Assembly: GCF_030864005.1 (NCBI RefSeq)
Contig: NZ_CP132976.1
Coordinates: 5,828,001 to 5,892,000, forward strand
DNA length: 64,000 bases
DNA from: Achromobacter seleniivolatilans
Lineage (GTDB): Bacteria; Pseudomonadota; Gammaproteobacteria; Burkholderiales; Burkholderiaceae_B
Direction of reading: 5' to 3'
The notes beneath the pieces were generated by a model. It ran no database searches. It was not told the DNA's origin and saw only the letters and a program-made list of their open reading frames with translations. This document shows, one piece after another, positions 36,698-46,381 of this stretch (position 1 is the stretch's first letter; the number at the start of each line of letters is the position of its first letter). A program made the position numbers and the translations under genes.

Positions 36698-37137
36698 GCG
36701 CTCTTGCCGCCCGCCGCGGTCAGGAAATTCTCTTCCAGCACGCTCAGGACGCGATTCAGCGTATCGATATCGGCGCCTGACAATCCCTTTAGCGACTCTT
36801 CGAAGAACGCCGCACGTTTGGGCAAGGCCTGGTTCACGACGGCCTGGCCGGCGGGTGTCAGGGTGGCGTTGGTCAGGCGGTTGTCTTGCGCGTCCACCGC
36901 GCGTGCAATCCATCCCAGTTTTTGCATTGCCTGCAATTGACGCGTCAGCGACGCGGGGTCCAGCCGGCAACGTTCCGCCAGATGCTTTTGCGAGCATTGG
37001 CCGCATTCATGCAAAGCCAGCAGGATGCGCCAGCGGGGCAGGGCGTGGCCCACTTTGCTGCTGAACGCGCTTTGCATGACGCGGTAGGTCTGCCCCATGT
37101 GCTGGATGACTTGCAGACCTTGTTGTTGTTTGGGCAA
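36694..37137 (-). CDS. MarR family transcriptional regulator
   Basis: A 147-residue winged-helix regulator (LPRWRILLALHECGQCSQKHLAERC, LDPASLTRQLQAMQKLGWI, DAQDNRLTNATLTPAGQ). It lies three bases downstream of the efflux gene on the same strand, so it is co-transcribed with the pump it presumably represses, as for EmrR-EmrB systems. The perfect palindrome before the pump gene is the expected binding site. Inducer unknown. Confidence 0.94.
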   Translation of the reverse strand: MPKQQQGLQVIQHMGQTYRVMQSAFSSKVGHALPRWRILLALHECGQCSQKHLAERCRLDPASLTRQLQAMQKLGWIARAVDAQDNRLTNATLTPAGQAVVNQALPKRAAFFEESLKGLSGADIDTLNRVLSVLEENFLTAAGGKSA

Positions 37138-37140
37138 AAG

Positions 37141-38739
37141 CTACTCTCCGACGCTGGCGGGCTCTGGTTTCGGAGCCCGGGCCAATTGCACCAGGGGTAC
37201 ACGCCGCACGCACCATAGCGCGAAGATGGCGACGGCCAGAGCGATAAGCTGCCCTTCATGAATGGCGCCTACCAACGCGACCCGTGCAATCTCTATCAAC
37301 GACGTTCCGTCCTGGCCTTGATGCGCCAATTGTGCCAGGAACTGCGTTTGCGCCGCCGGGTTGACCAACATCTGCGGATCGTTGAGTTCCGGCAGCCATT
37401 GTGCCGAAGCGCCGCGCAGCGTGGATTCGACGCCGTTGAAATAGCTATGGCTGACCATGGTGCCCACCACTGCCGTGCCCAACATGCCTCCGATCATTCG
37501 CAGCGACTGAAGTAGCGCCGTCGCGATGCCCAGGTGCGTACGGCCCGCTGTCTGCTGCGCGAACACGGTCAGGTTGGGCATGATGAACCCCATGCCCAGG
37601 CCCGCCATCATCATGTAGAAGGCGATCAGCGTGTGCGAGGTGTAGCTGTGCGTGGTGACAATGCCCAGACAGGACAGCGCCATCAGCAGAAAGCCCGCGT
37701 ACAGCATGCGGTTGGGATTGCGGATGCGCGTGATGATGCGGCCATTGATGATGCTGCCCACGGTAATGAAGACAACCAAAGGGGTGATCAGCATGCCGGC
37801 GTCTTGTGGCGACAAGCCGAAGCCGCCTTGCAACAGCAGCGGCGCGTAGAACAGCAGCGAATACATGGTCACGCCCACCAGCAGGGCCAGCGTGAACAGT
37901 GTCGCCAGACCGCGGTTGCGGAACATATCCAGCGGAAGCAGGGGGTGCGGGCAGCGTTTCTCCCACCAGTACAGCAGGGCGAAGGCGGCAACGCTGCCTG
38001 CGCCCAGCAGAATGATCATGCTGCTCACGCCTTCCTTGGGCAGCAGTTCCACCAGCAGTTGCAGGCTGCCCAGCGCCAGCGCAATCAGCAGCGCGCCTTG
38101 CCAGTCCAGCCGGACCTTGCCAGCGGTATGGTTGCGCAGGTGGGGTAGATAGCGCGAGACAAACCACAGCCCCAGTATGCCGATCGGCAGGTTCACATAG
38201 AACACCGAACGCCAGCCGTAGTGCTCGGTCAGTGCGCCGCCCAGCGTCGGGCCGACCGCGTTGGCGATGCCGAAGGCGGAACTCAGCATGACCTGCCAGC
38301 GCAGGCGCACGTGGGGATCGGGGAACAAGTCGGGAATGGAGGCGAACGCCGTGCCCACCAGCATGCCGCCGCCTATGCCTTGCAGCGCGCGCGCCAGGAC
38401 CAGCGTGAACATGCTGTTGGCCGCGCCGCAAAGCACCGATGCCAGCGTAAACAGGATGATTGCCGCCACGACGAAAGGCTTGCGGCCGTAGTAGTCGCCC
38501 AGGCGCCCGAAGATCGGCACGGTGATGACGGACGTCAGCAGGTAGGACGTGGCGACCCATGCGTACAGCTCGAAGCCCTTCAATTCGGCCACGATGGTGG
38601 GCAAGGCGGTCCCCACCACCGTCTGGTCGATCGCGACCATCATCATGACGAAACACATGCCCAGCATGGCGAGCAGCGTTTGCCGGAAGGGAAGCATCTG
38701 GCCGGGCGAGTGAGGGGTGCTGGGGGCGGGGGCGGACAT
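37141..38739 (-). CDS. MFS multidrug efflux transporter, DHA2 (EmrB/QacA) family
   Basis: About 532 residues with 14 predicted membrane helices. Motif A GRLGDYYGRKPF, the antiporter motif C-like segment near AFGIANAVGPTLGG, and the opening FVMMMVAIDQTVVGTALPTI are DHA2 hallmarks. Start ATG 38739 or 38751 (the frame further upstream opens only with TTG). No EmrA adaptor gene is adjacent, so it may work as a single-component pump. Paired with the MarR gene. Confidence 0.92.
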   Translation of the reverse strand: MSAPAPSTPHSPGQMLPFRQTLLAMLGMCFVMMMVAIDQTVVGTALPTIVAELKGFELYAWVATSYLLTSVITVPIFGRLGDYYGRKPFVVAAIILFTLASVLCGAANSMFTLVLARALQGIGGGMLVGTAFASIPDLFPDPHVRLRWQVMLSSAFGIANAVGPTLGGALTEHYGWRSVFYVNLPIGILGLWFVSRYLPHLRNHTAGKVRLDWQGALLIALALGSLQLLVELLPKEGVSSMIILLGAGSVAAFALLYWWEKRCPHPLLPLDMFRNRGLATLFTLALLVGVTMYSLLFYAPLLLQGGFGLSPQDAGMLITPLVVFITVGSIINGRIITRIRNPNRMLYAGFLLMALSCLGIVTTHSYTSHTLIAFYMMMAGLGMGFIMPNLTVFAQQTAGRTHLGIATALLQSLRMIGGMLGTAVVGTMVSHSYFNGVESTLRGASAQWLPELNDPQMLVNPAAQTQFLAQLAHQGQDGTSLIEIARVALVGAIHEGQLIALAVAIFALWCVRRVPLVQLARAPKPEPASVGE

Positions 38740-38756
38740 TGTTGGATGCATCAATG

Positions 38757-38770
38757 ATTGATAGATCAAT
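38757..38770. promoter_or_regulatory. Candidate MarR operator
   Basis: ATTGAT-AG-ATCAAT, a perfect 14-base palindrome extending to nine-base arms with one mismatch (38754-38773). It sits immediately upstream of the efflux gene start where a MarR dimer would block initiation. Confidence 0.7.
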
Positions 38771-39213
38771 TATTCTAGTCCTACAATCCGCCAGACAGAA
38801 AGCCGTCAGCTTTGCAGACGGGTGCAGGCATGGCCGGGGACAAAGCGAGCGGTTTTTGTCACGCGCCAAGCAAAGATGAATTTGCGCATTTCTGTAGTCA
38901 ATACGTGCAAAAAACCTGTGCGGCGAGACAGCTTTTTGTGTCTTTCCCTGACATGGCATCGCGAACCCGGCCCGATTTGTTACGATAGCGAAATCTGCAC
39001 GCAGGTCATACTTGCGTCTTCAGCAGGCCTTTCCTCAAGGTGTTCCTTTTTGTCATGGCGCCGCAGCCCCAAGCTCGGCCGGAGACAGGACTCGCCCTTA
39101 AAGGCAGACAGCATCATTACCGGATGATTTTTCAGCCGGAAAAGCACCTCCCCCGCGCTTGGCGCGGTGGGTGGCATTCAAGGATTTCCAGTCGAGGTAC
39201 CGACGGGGCGGCA
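38771..39213. other. Intergenic region without a supported gene
   Basis: About 440 bases between the divergent efflux and AsmA genes. I see no gene with coding character; in-frame extension of AsmA to 39040 lacks conservation-like content. It is relatively AT-rich around 38860-38950 and must hold promoters for both sides. No clear hairpin or RNA gene was recognised. Confidence 0.5.
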
Positions 39214-41709
39214 ATGAAAACGTGGTTCAAGCGCATTTTGATAGGCCTGGTGGTGTTGGTTGTCGTGGCCGTCGTTGGCCTGGCCATCTTCTTGCTGACG
39301 TTCGACCCCAACGCGTACAAGTACAAGCTGGAAGAGCTTGTGCAGGAACGCTATCACCGCACCCTTACGATCGACGGCGAGATCGAGCTCTCGCTCTTTC
39401 CGCGCATCGGCTTGTCGGTGCAGGGCGTGTCCCTGTCCGAGCCCAATAGCACGGATACCTTCGCGTCCATTGAAAGCACTCGCCTTGCGGTAGCCGTGTG
39501 GCCGTTGCTGTCCAACAGCTTCGTCGTGGACCACGTGGCCATCAGTGGTTTCAAGGCCCGCGTCGTCCGCAACAAGGACGGGCAGTTCAATTTCAGCAAT
39601 CTGGTGGGAGGCACTGAGGCGAACACCGCTGCACCCTCCAATCCCGCCGAAGCGCTGGTGGGCGCGGCCCAGACCGCGGCTCAGGCCATTACCAGTGGCA
39701 ACCTGCCGGCGTCGCGCAACAATATGCAGATCGACATCGCGGGCCTGGACCTGAAGGATGGCGAAGTGCAGTTGCAGGATGCCATTACGGGTATGGCCGT
39801 TGCGGTTACTAAGATCAACGCGAACACTGGCCGAGTCACTTTCAATCAACCATTTGATGTTCGTCTGACGGCGCGTGTCGAAGGCGGCGATCCGCGTGTT
39901 GATGCCAATTTGACGGGGCAAGCCCTGTTGACTCTGGACCCGTCCGCCAAGCGGTATGCGGCTCAGAAGCTGGATTTGCGCATGGACGGAAAGCTGCCCG
40001 GCGCTGAAGCCAAGAGCCTCGCCATGCGCGGCAACCTGGCGTTCAACGGCCAGAAGTCGGCATTGGACGTGGCTGGCCTGGAAGTCGTCTTCCAGGGCGA
40101 CATCACCGATCCTGCTGCGCGTGCAACCAATGTGGAAGCCAGCGTGGCCATGCCCAAGCTGTCGATTGATCCGCACAAGAGCCAATTGCAGATTGAAAAG
40201 CTTGCGGTGCGCGCCAAGGGCGGCTCGGCGGACGGCCCGTTTGAGCTGGCAGTTGATGCGCCTGCGCTGAATATTTCGCCGGCTTCGGCCACGGGCGAAG
40301 CCCTTACCGGACGCGTGCGTATCAGTGGCCTGGATGCCAGTTTTGGCCTGAACGGCATTAGCGGCAACGCCGGCGAGCTGGACATCCGGGAAGCCAAGCT
40401 AGATAGCACCTCCAAGAACGGCGAGCGCGTGGTCAAGCTGAACTTTGCGTCGCCTTTGACGTTGAACCTGCTGCAACGCAGTGGCGGCCTGTCTGCTTTG
40501 CGCGGTGATGTGAATATCACCGACCCCGGCCTGCCCAAGGGCAGCCTGCAAATTCCCGTGATCGGCAGTCTGGCCGTGGATTTGCTGAAAGATCGTGCCA
40601 CCAGCAAGATCAACGCCGTGCTCGAAGGCGGCAAGTTCGACCTGAGCGCCGACATCACCAAGCTGTCCGATGCGCCGCTCGTGAGTTTTGCACTGGCGGT
40701 AGACACGCTGGATCTGGATAAGCTGGTGCCGCCGGTGGCGGCTGCTGCGCCCAAGGCGCCTGCCGACGGCAAAAAGGACGAGAACAAGCCCGCGCAACCT
40801 GCGCCGGCGGCGCCTGCGGATGATTCGATCAATCTGTCTGCGCTGGTTGGCCCTAGCGTCAACGGTACGCTGAAGGTTGGCAAACTGGTCGTGCGCGGCC
40901 TGAAGGCCGACGATGTGGCCGCGGTCGTCAAGCTGGATAAGGGCAAGCTGGAAATCTCCAGCCTGACCGCCGGTCTGTACGGCGGCAAGCTGGCGGGCGC
41001 TTTGTCGGTGGATGCGGCGCAGGGCAACCAACTGGCCACCAAGATGTCGTTGGCAGGCATCACGATTGAACCGCTGCTGATGGATCTGGCGCATCAGAAC
41101 GTACTGAGCGGCACGGGCAGTCTGGCGCTGGATCTCAAGACCGCGGGCGCCAATGTCTATGCCATGAAGAGCGGGCTGGGCGGCACGCTGCAATTGCGCT
41201 TGCGCGATGGCGCGGTCAAGGGCATTAACCTGACCCAAACGCTGCGCGAGCTGAAGGCGGCTTTCAAGCCGGAATCGCAGGACGAGACCGTTGCGGCCGA
41301 TACGGCCAAGCAAACGGAGTTCTCCGAGATGGATGCGGACCTGGCCTTTGCCAAGGGTGTGGCCTCTGTGAAGCGCCTGAATGTGGTGTCGGCACTGCTG
41401 CGTGTGACGCAAGGCGATCCTGCCACCATTGACTTCGTCAAGAGCGAGCTGGATCTGGTGGCGCGTGCGCGTGTCGTCAATCCTGCTGCTGACCCCGAAG
41501 GCAAGGAATTGATCGACCTGAAAGATGTGACGATCCCCGTGCATGTAAAGGGGCCGTTCGACAAGCCCACATATACGGTGCTCTGGAAGGACGCGATTGG
41601 CGGCATACTCAAGCGCAGCCTGGAAAACAAGCTGCGCGAGGCCGTGGTTGGCAAGGGCAAAAATGGCGCCGCCGTGGATAAGGCGTTGAAGGGATTGCTG
41701 GGCAAATGA
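39214..41709 (+). CDS. AsmA family protein
   Basis: An 831-residue envelope protein. One N-terminal membrane helix (residues about 7-28, after MKTWFKR) is followed by FDPNAYKYKLEELVQERYHR and the AsmA beta-rich region YHRTLTIDGEIELSLFPRIG; a proline/alanine-rich segment (about 510-535) divides the periplasmic part, and the C-terminal AsmA-2 region carries LNRTQ-like text GINLTQTLRELK. AsmA-like proteins bridge the periplasm for phospholipid transport to the outer membrane. It overlaps the next gene by ATGA. Confidence 0.9.
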   Translation: MKTWFKRILIGLVVLVVVAVVGLAIFLLTFDPNAYKYKLEELVQERYHRTLTIDGEIELSLFPRIGLSVQGVSLSEPNSTDTFASIESTRLAVAVWPLLSNSFVVDHVAISGFKARVVRNKDGQFNFSNLVGGTEANTAAPSNPAEALVGAAQTAAQAITSGNLPASRNNMQIDIAGLDLKDGEVQLQDAITGMAVAVTKINANTGRVTFNQPFDVRLTARVEGGDPRVDANLTGQALLTLDPSAKRYAAQKLDLRMDGKLPGAEAKSLAMRGNLAFNGQKSALDVAGLEVVFQGDITDPAARATNVEASVAMPKLSIDPHKSQLQIEKLAVRAKGGSADGPFELAVDAPALNISPASATGEALTGRVRISGLDASFGLNGISGNAGELDIREAKLDSTSKNGERVVKLNFASPLTLNLLQRSGGLSALRGDVNITDPGLPKGSLQIPVIGSLAVDLLKDRATSKINAVLEGGKFDLSADITKLSDAPLVSFALAVDTLDLDKLVPPVAAAAPKAPADGKKDENKPAQPAPAAPADDSINLSALVGPSVNGTLKVGKLVVRGLKADDVAAVVKLDKGKLEISSLTAGLYGGKLAGALSVDAAQGNQLATKMSLAGITIEPLLMDLAHQNVLSGTGSLALDLKTAGANVYAMKSGLGGTLQLRLRDGAVKGINLTQTLRELKAAFKPESQDETVAADTAKQTEFSEMDADLAFAKGVASVKRLNVVSALLRVTQGDPATIDFVKSELDLVARARVVNPAADPEGKELIDLKDVTIPVHVKGPFDKPTYTVLWKDAIGGILKRSLENKLREAVVGKGKNGAAVDKALKGLLGK

Positions 41710-42092
41710 GCACCGAATCCTTTCAGCCCATCGCTGAATGCGGCGTCACGCCACAGGCATCTGCTGCCGCCTATCACCGCCAATGGCTGATCGCCAATGA
41801 TTCGGGCCAGTGGCTCAATCGCGAGCTGTGTCCCAAGCTGGCCGACGTGTCGGTGGAGTTGCGCTTGGGATATCTTGTGTTGAAAGCGCCGGGCATGCTG
41901 CGTATGGATATCCCGCTGGACGTCATCGAAGATGACGACAGCGTGCGCTACAGCATGAAGGTCGGTGCTGAGACCATCGATGTGGTCGATGAAGGCGAAT
42001 TGGCCGCAGCCTGGATTTCCAACTTCGTCCAGGTGCCTTGCCGGATCATGAAGGTGCATCCCGATACCCCCGTGGCCGTCTGGCCTGCCTGA
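41706..42092 (+). CDS. Stand-alone MOSC N-terminal beta-barrel domain protein
   Basis: A 128-residue protein resembling only the N-terminal barrel of YcbX/mARC-type molybdenum enzymes: YHRQWLIANDSGQWLNREL, LVLKAPGMLRMDIPLD, AETIDVVDEGELAAAWISNF. The MOSC catalytic domain with its cofactor-binding cysteine is missing, and the downstream sequence on this strand does not encode it. It is coupled to asmA by ATGA. Either a subunit acting in trans or a repurposed binding domain; function unknown. Confidence 0.7.
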   Translation: MSTESFQPIAECGVTPQASAAAYHRQWLIANDSGQWLNRELCPKLADVSVELRLGYLVLKAPGMLRMDIPLDVIEDDDSVRYSMKVGAETIDVVDEGELAAAWISNFVQVPCRIMKVHPDTPVAVWPA

Positions 42093-42116
42093 TCCTGCAA
42101 GGTTCAGGCCGCAGGG

Positions 42117-43696
<1,580 letters not shown>

Positions 43697-44200
43697 TCAG
43701 CCCGGCCAGGACTGTTCGCGCCGTTCCTTGGCTTTTTCTTGCAACCAGCGTTCAACCGACGGGAACACGAACTTGCTGACGTCGCCGCCCAACTGGGCGA
43801 TTTCGCGCACGATGGTGCCCGAGATGAACTGGTATTGGTCCGACGGCGTCATGAACAAGGTTTCGACGTCGGGCAGCAGATGGCGGTTCATGCCGGCCAT
43901 CTGGAATTCGTATTCAAAGTCGGACACGGCGCGCAAGCCGCGCACGATGACTCGGCCGCCTTGGTCGCGCACAAAGTCTTTCAGCAGGCCGCCAAAGCTT
44001 TGCACTTCCACGTTGGGATAGTGTCCCAACACCTCGCGCGCGATTTCCACGCGTTCGTCGATGCTGAAGAAGGGCTTCTTGTTGCGGCTTAGGGCGATCC
44101 CCACCACGACTTTGTCGAAAAGCGTGGCTGCACGGCGGACCAGGTCTTCGTGACCCCTGGTCAGCGGGTCGAAAGTGCCGGGATATACAGCGATGATCAT
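43697..44200 (-). CDS. coaD: Pantetheine-phosphate adenylyltransferase
   Basis: A 167-residue nucleotidyltransferase catalysing the penultimate step of coenzyme A synthesis. The T/HxGH signature is TRGHEDL in [35 protein letters not shown] and the ISSTxVRE-equivalent [15 protein letters not shown] are present. Length is standard. It follows rsmD on the minus strand, the order found in many bacteria. Confidence 0.98.
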   Translation of the reverse strand: MIIAVYPGTFDPLTRGHEDLVRRAATLFDKVVVGIALSRNKKPFFSIDERVEIAREVLGHYPNVEVQSFGGLLKDFVRDQGGRVIVRGLRAVSDFEYEFQMAGMNRHLLPDVETLFMTPSDQYQFISGTIVREIAQLGGDVSKFVFPSVERWLQEKAKERREQSWPG

Positions 44201-44258
44201 GCGAGCTCCATACCGTTATTTGTGGTGTACACCATCCTCCGAAGCTCGGATTATTGAT

Positions 44259-44825
44259 CTATTTCCGCAATGCAGCAAATTCCAGCAGATGGTAGTGGAC
44301 CGCGCCTGCCTTATCTTGCCGCAAGATCTGGAAACCTTCGGGCGCTTCGAGGGGGGCTTCCGCCTCAACGTAGACTAGCCCATGCTCGCTCAGAATGCCT
44401 GGCAGGATCGGCCACAGGCGCGGCAGCCAGCCTTGTCCGAAGGGCGGATCAAGCATGATCAGATCAAATCGGGACGCATCCATGCGTTCCGCGACCTGCA
44501 TGGCGTCGCCCACATGGATGCGTATCATGTCGGCTTTAAGCTTATCGCGCAGTGTCCGCAGGGCGGACGCGGCGGTCTTGTCCCGCTCTACCATTTGCAC
44601 ATGCGCCACGCCGCGCGAGGCCGCCTCGAAGCCCAGGGCGCCGCTGCCGGCAAAAAGATCCAGCACCTGTTTGTCGGAGAATTCGCCGGCCCACAAGTGA
44701 TGCAACCAGTTGAACAGTGTCTCGCGGACCCGGTCGGGCGTGGGGCGCAGCGTCTCCACGTCGGGTACGACGATGGGAGTGCGCCTGTATTGGCCCCCGA
44801 CGATACGAATATACTTGTTACCCAT
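44259..44825 (-). CDS. rsmD: 16S rRNA m2G966 methyltransferase
   Basis: A 188-residue SAM-dependent methylase. Start at 44825 gives MGNKYIRIVGGQYRRTPI and then LRPTPDRVRETLFNWL, the expected N-terminus. The SAM loop is DLFAGSGALGFEAASRG and the catalytic motif LIMLDPPFG. Its start codon overlaps the ftsY start codon on the other strand by two bases. A longer antisense reading frame upstream is an artefact of ftsY's repeats. Confidence 0.95.
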   Translation of the reverse strand: MGNKYIRIVGGQYRRTPIVVPDVETLRPTPDRVRETLFNWLHHLWAGEFSDKQVLDLFAGSGALGFEAASRGVAHVQMVERDKTAASALRTLRDKLKADMIRIHVGDAMQVAERMDASRFDLIMLDPPFGQGWLPRLWPILPGILSEHGLVYVEAEAPLEAPEGFQILRQDKAGAVHYHLLEFAALRK

Positions 44826-46311
44826 GTTTAGCCGCTTCTTCAAGAAAAAAACTCCTCCGCCCGCCGCCCCGGCCCAGCCCGCGCCGCCGCCAGAGGTCGT
44901 AGACGCCGTTGTGGCGCCTGCCGAATCCGTTGCCGCGCCGGTCGTTCCGGTTGCGGCTCCGCCTGCGCCTGTGCTTCGTCCAGAGGCCGTTGCACCGGTT
45001 GCAGCGCCGATTTCCACGCCTGCTCCGGTTGCGCCGCCAGCGGTGACGCCGGCGTCTGCGGCCGTCGCCGCGCCAGTGATCGAACCAGCTTCAGCGCCTG
45101 CTCCGGTTGCAGCACCGATTTCGACGCCAGCGCCGGTTGAGGCTGCTGCGCCCATTCCGACGCGAACTGCTGCGCCGGTCGTTCCGCAGGCTCCGATCTC
45201 AGCACCCGCTACAGCTCCGATTGCAGCGCCTGTTTCGGCCGCCGTACCCGATCCGGCTCCAATTCCAGCGCCAGCACCGGTCCCAGCACCCGCTACAGCT
45301 CCGGTTTCAGCGCCTGTACCGGCCACAGCATCCGCACCTGCGGTTGTGCAGACGCCTGTCACGGCTCCAGTCCCGGCCCCCGTCGCCGAAGCGCCCAAAA
45401 AGGCGTCCTGGCTGTCCCGCTTGAAGCAGGGTTTGTCGCGCACCGGTCAAAGCATTGGCGGCATCTTCATCGGCGTCAAGGTCGACGAAAACCTGTTCGA
45501 GGAACTCGAATCGGCGCTCATTATGGCCGATGCGGGTCTGGAAGCCACCGAGAAGCTCCTGACCGCACTGCGTGCCCGGGTCAAAAAAGAGCGCATCGAA
45601 GACCCCGCGCTGGTCAAGACGGCCTTGCGCCAGTTGCTGGCCGACCACCTGCGCCCGCTGGAACGCGCGTTCAATCTGACGAGCGCCAAGCCGCTGGTTG
45701 TCATGATTGCAGGCGTGAACGGCGCAGGCAAGACGACATCGATTGGCAAGCTGGCCCACACTTTCCAACGCCAGGGGGCAAGTGTATTGCTGGCCGCTGG
45801 CGATACCTTCCGCGCGGCCGCCCGCGAGCAGCTTGTGGAATGGGGCAGCCGGAATAACGTCAGCGTGATTTCGCAGGATGGCGGTGATCCGGCCGCCGTT
45901 GCGTTTGATGCTGTCAACGCAGGCCGCGCGCGCGGCATGGGCGTGGTGATGGTGGACACGGCGGGCCGCTTGCCCACGCAGTTGCACCTGATGGAAGAAC
46001 TGAAAAAGATCCGCCGCGTCATCGGCAAGGCGGACGCGTCCGCCCCGCACGAAGTGCTGCTGGTGGTGGACGGCAACACGGGTCAGAACGCGTTGGCGCA
46101 GATCCGCGCATTCGATGCGGCGATCACGCTGACAGGGCTGGTCGTGACCAAGCTGGACGGCACGGCCAAGGGCGGCACTTTGGCCGCCGTTGCTGCGGGC
46201 AGCCAGGGCGTGCGTCCGATTCCGGTGTATTGGATTGGCGTTGGCGAAAGTCTGGAAGACTTGCAGCCTTTCGTCGCCGACGAGTTCGCGGCGGCTTTGC
46301 TGTCCGATTAA
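44824..46311 (+). CDS. ftsY: Signal recognition particle receptor FtsY
   Basis: A 495-residue GTPase that docks SRP-ribosome complexes at the inner membrane. The N-terminus MFSRFFKKKTPPPA is the short basic membrane-binding start. Residues about 10-195 are an alanine/proline/valine-rich linker with repeated APISTPAPV-like units. The NG domain follows: P-loop GVNGAGKTTSIGKLA at 297-311, DTAGRLP from Asp378, TKLDG from Thr442. The acidic A domain of E. coli FtsY is replaced by the Pro-Ala linker. Divergent from rsmD. Confidence 0.97.
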   Translation: MFSRFFKKKTPPPAAPAQPAPPPEVVDAVVAPAESVAAPVVPVAAPPAPVLRPEAVAPVAAPISTPAPVAPPAVTPASAAVAAPVIEPASAPAPVAAPISTPAPVEAAAPIPTRTAAPVVPQAPISAPATAPIAAPVSAAVPDPAPIPAPAPVPAPATAPVSAPVPATASAPAVVQTPVTAPVPAPVAEAPKKASWLSRLKQGLSRTGQSIGGIFIGVKVDENLFEELESALIMADAGLEATEKLLTALRARVKKERIEDPALVKTALRQLLADHLRPLERAFNLTSAKPLVVMIAGVNGAGKTTSIGKLAHTFQRQGASVLLAAGDTFRAAAREQLVEWGSRNNVSVISQDGGDPAAVAFDAVNAGRARGMGVVMVDTAGRLPTQLHLMEELKKIRRVIGKADASAPHEVLLVVDGNTGQNALAQIRAFDAAITLTGLVVTKLDGTAKGGTLAAVAAGSQGVRPIPVYWIGVGESLEDLQPFVADEFAAALLSD

Positions 46312-46330
46312 ACCCTTTGCGGGGCAAAAA

Positions 46331-46366
46331 AAAACGGGATGGCGCGTGAGCGCTATCCCGTTTTTT
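46331..46366. terminator. Bidirectional rho-independent terminator after ftsY
   Basis: AAAACGGGATGGCG pairs with CGCTATCCCGTTTT (one G-U), with A run before and T run after, between the convergent ftsY and CYTH-CHAD genes. Confidence 0.9.
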
Positions 46367-46381
46367 CATCTGCGTAAGGCC

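Noticed and set aside
38740..38769. TTG 38769 as the efflux gene start
   Set aside because: It would place the operator palindrome inside the coding sequence; ATG codons at 38751 and 38739 are better.
44826..45443. Minus-strand reading frame extending rsmD upstream by over 200 residues of Gly/Ala/Thr repeats
   Set aside because: It is antisense to the Pro/Ala linker of ftsY; repetitive codons remove stops. RsmD has its normal N-terminus at 44825.
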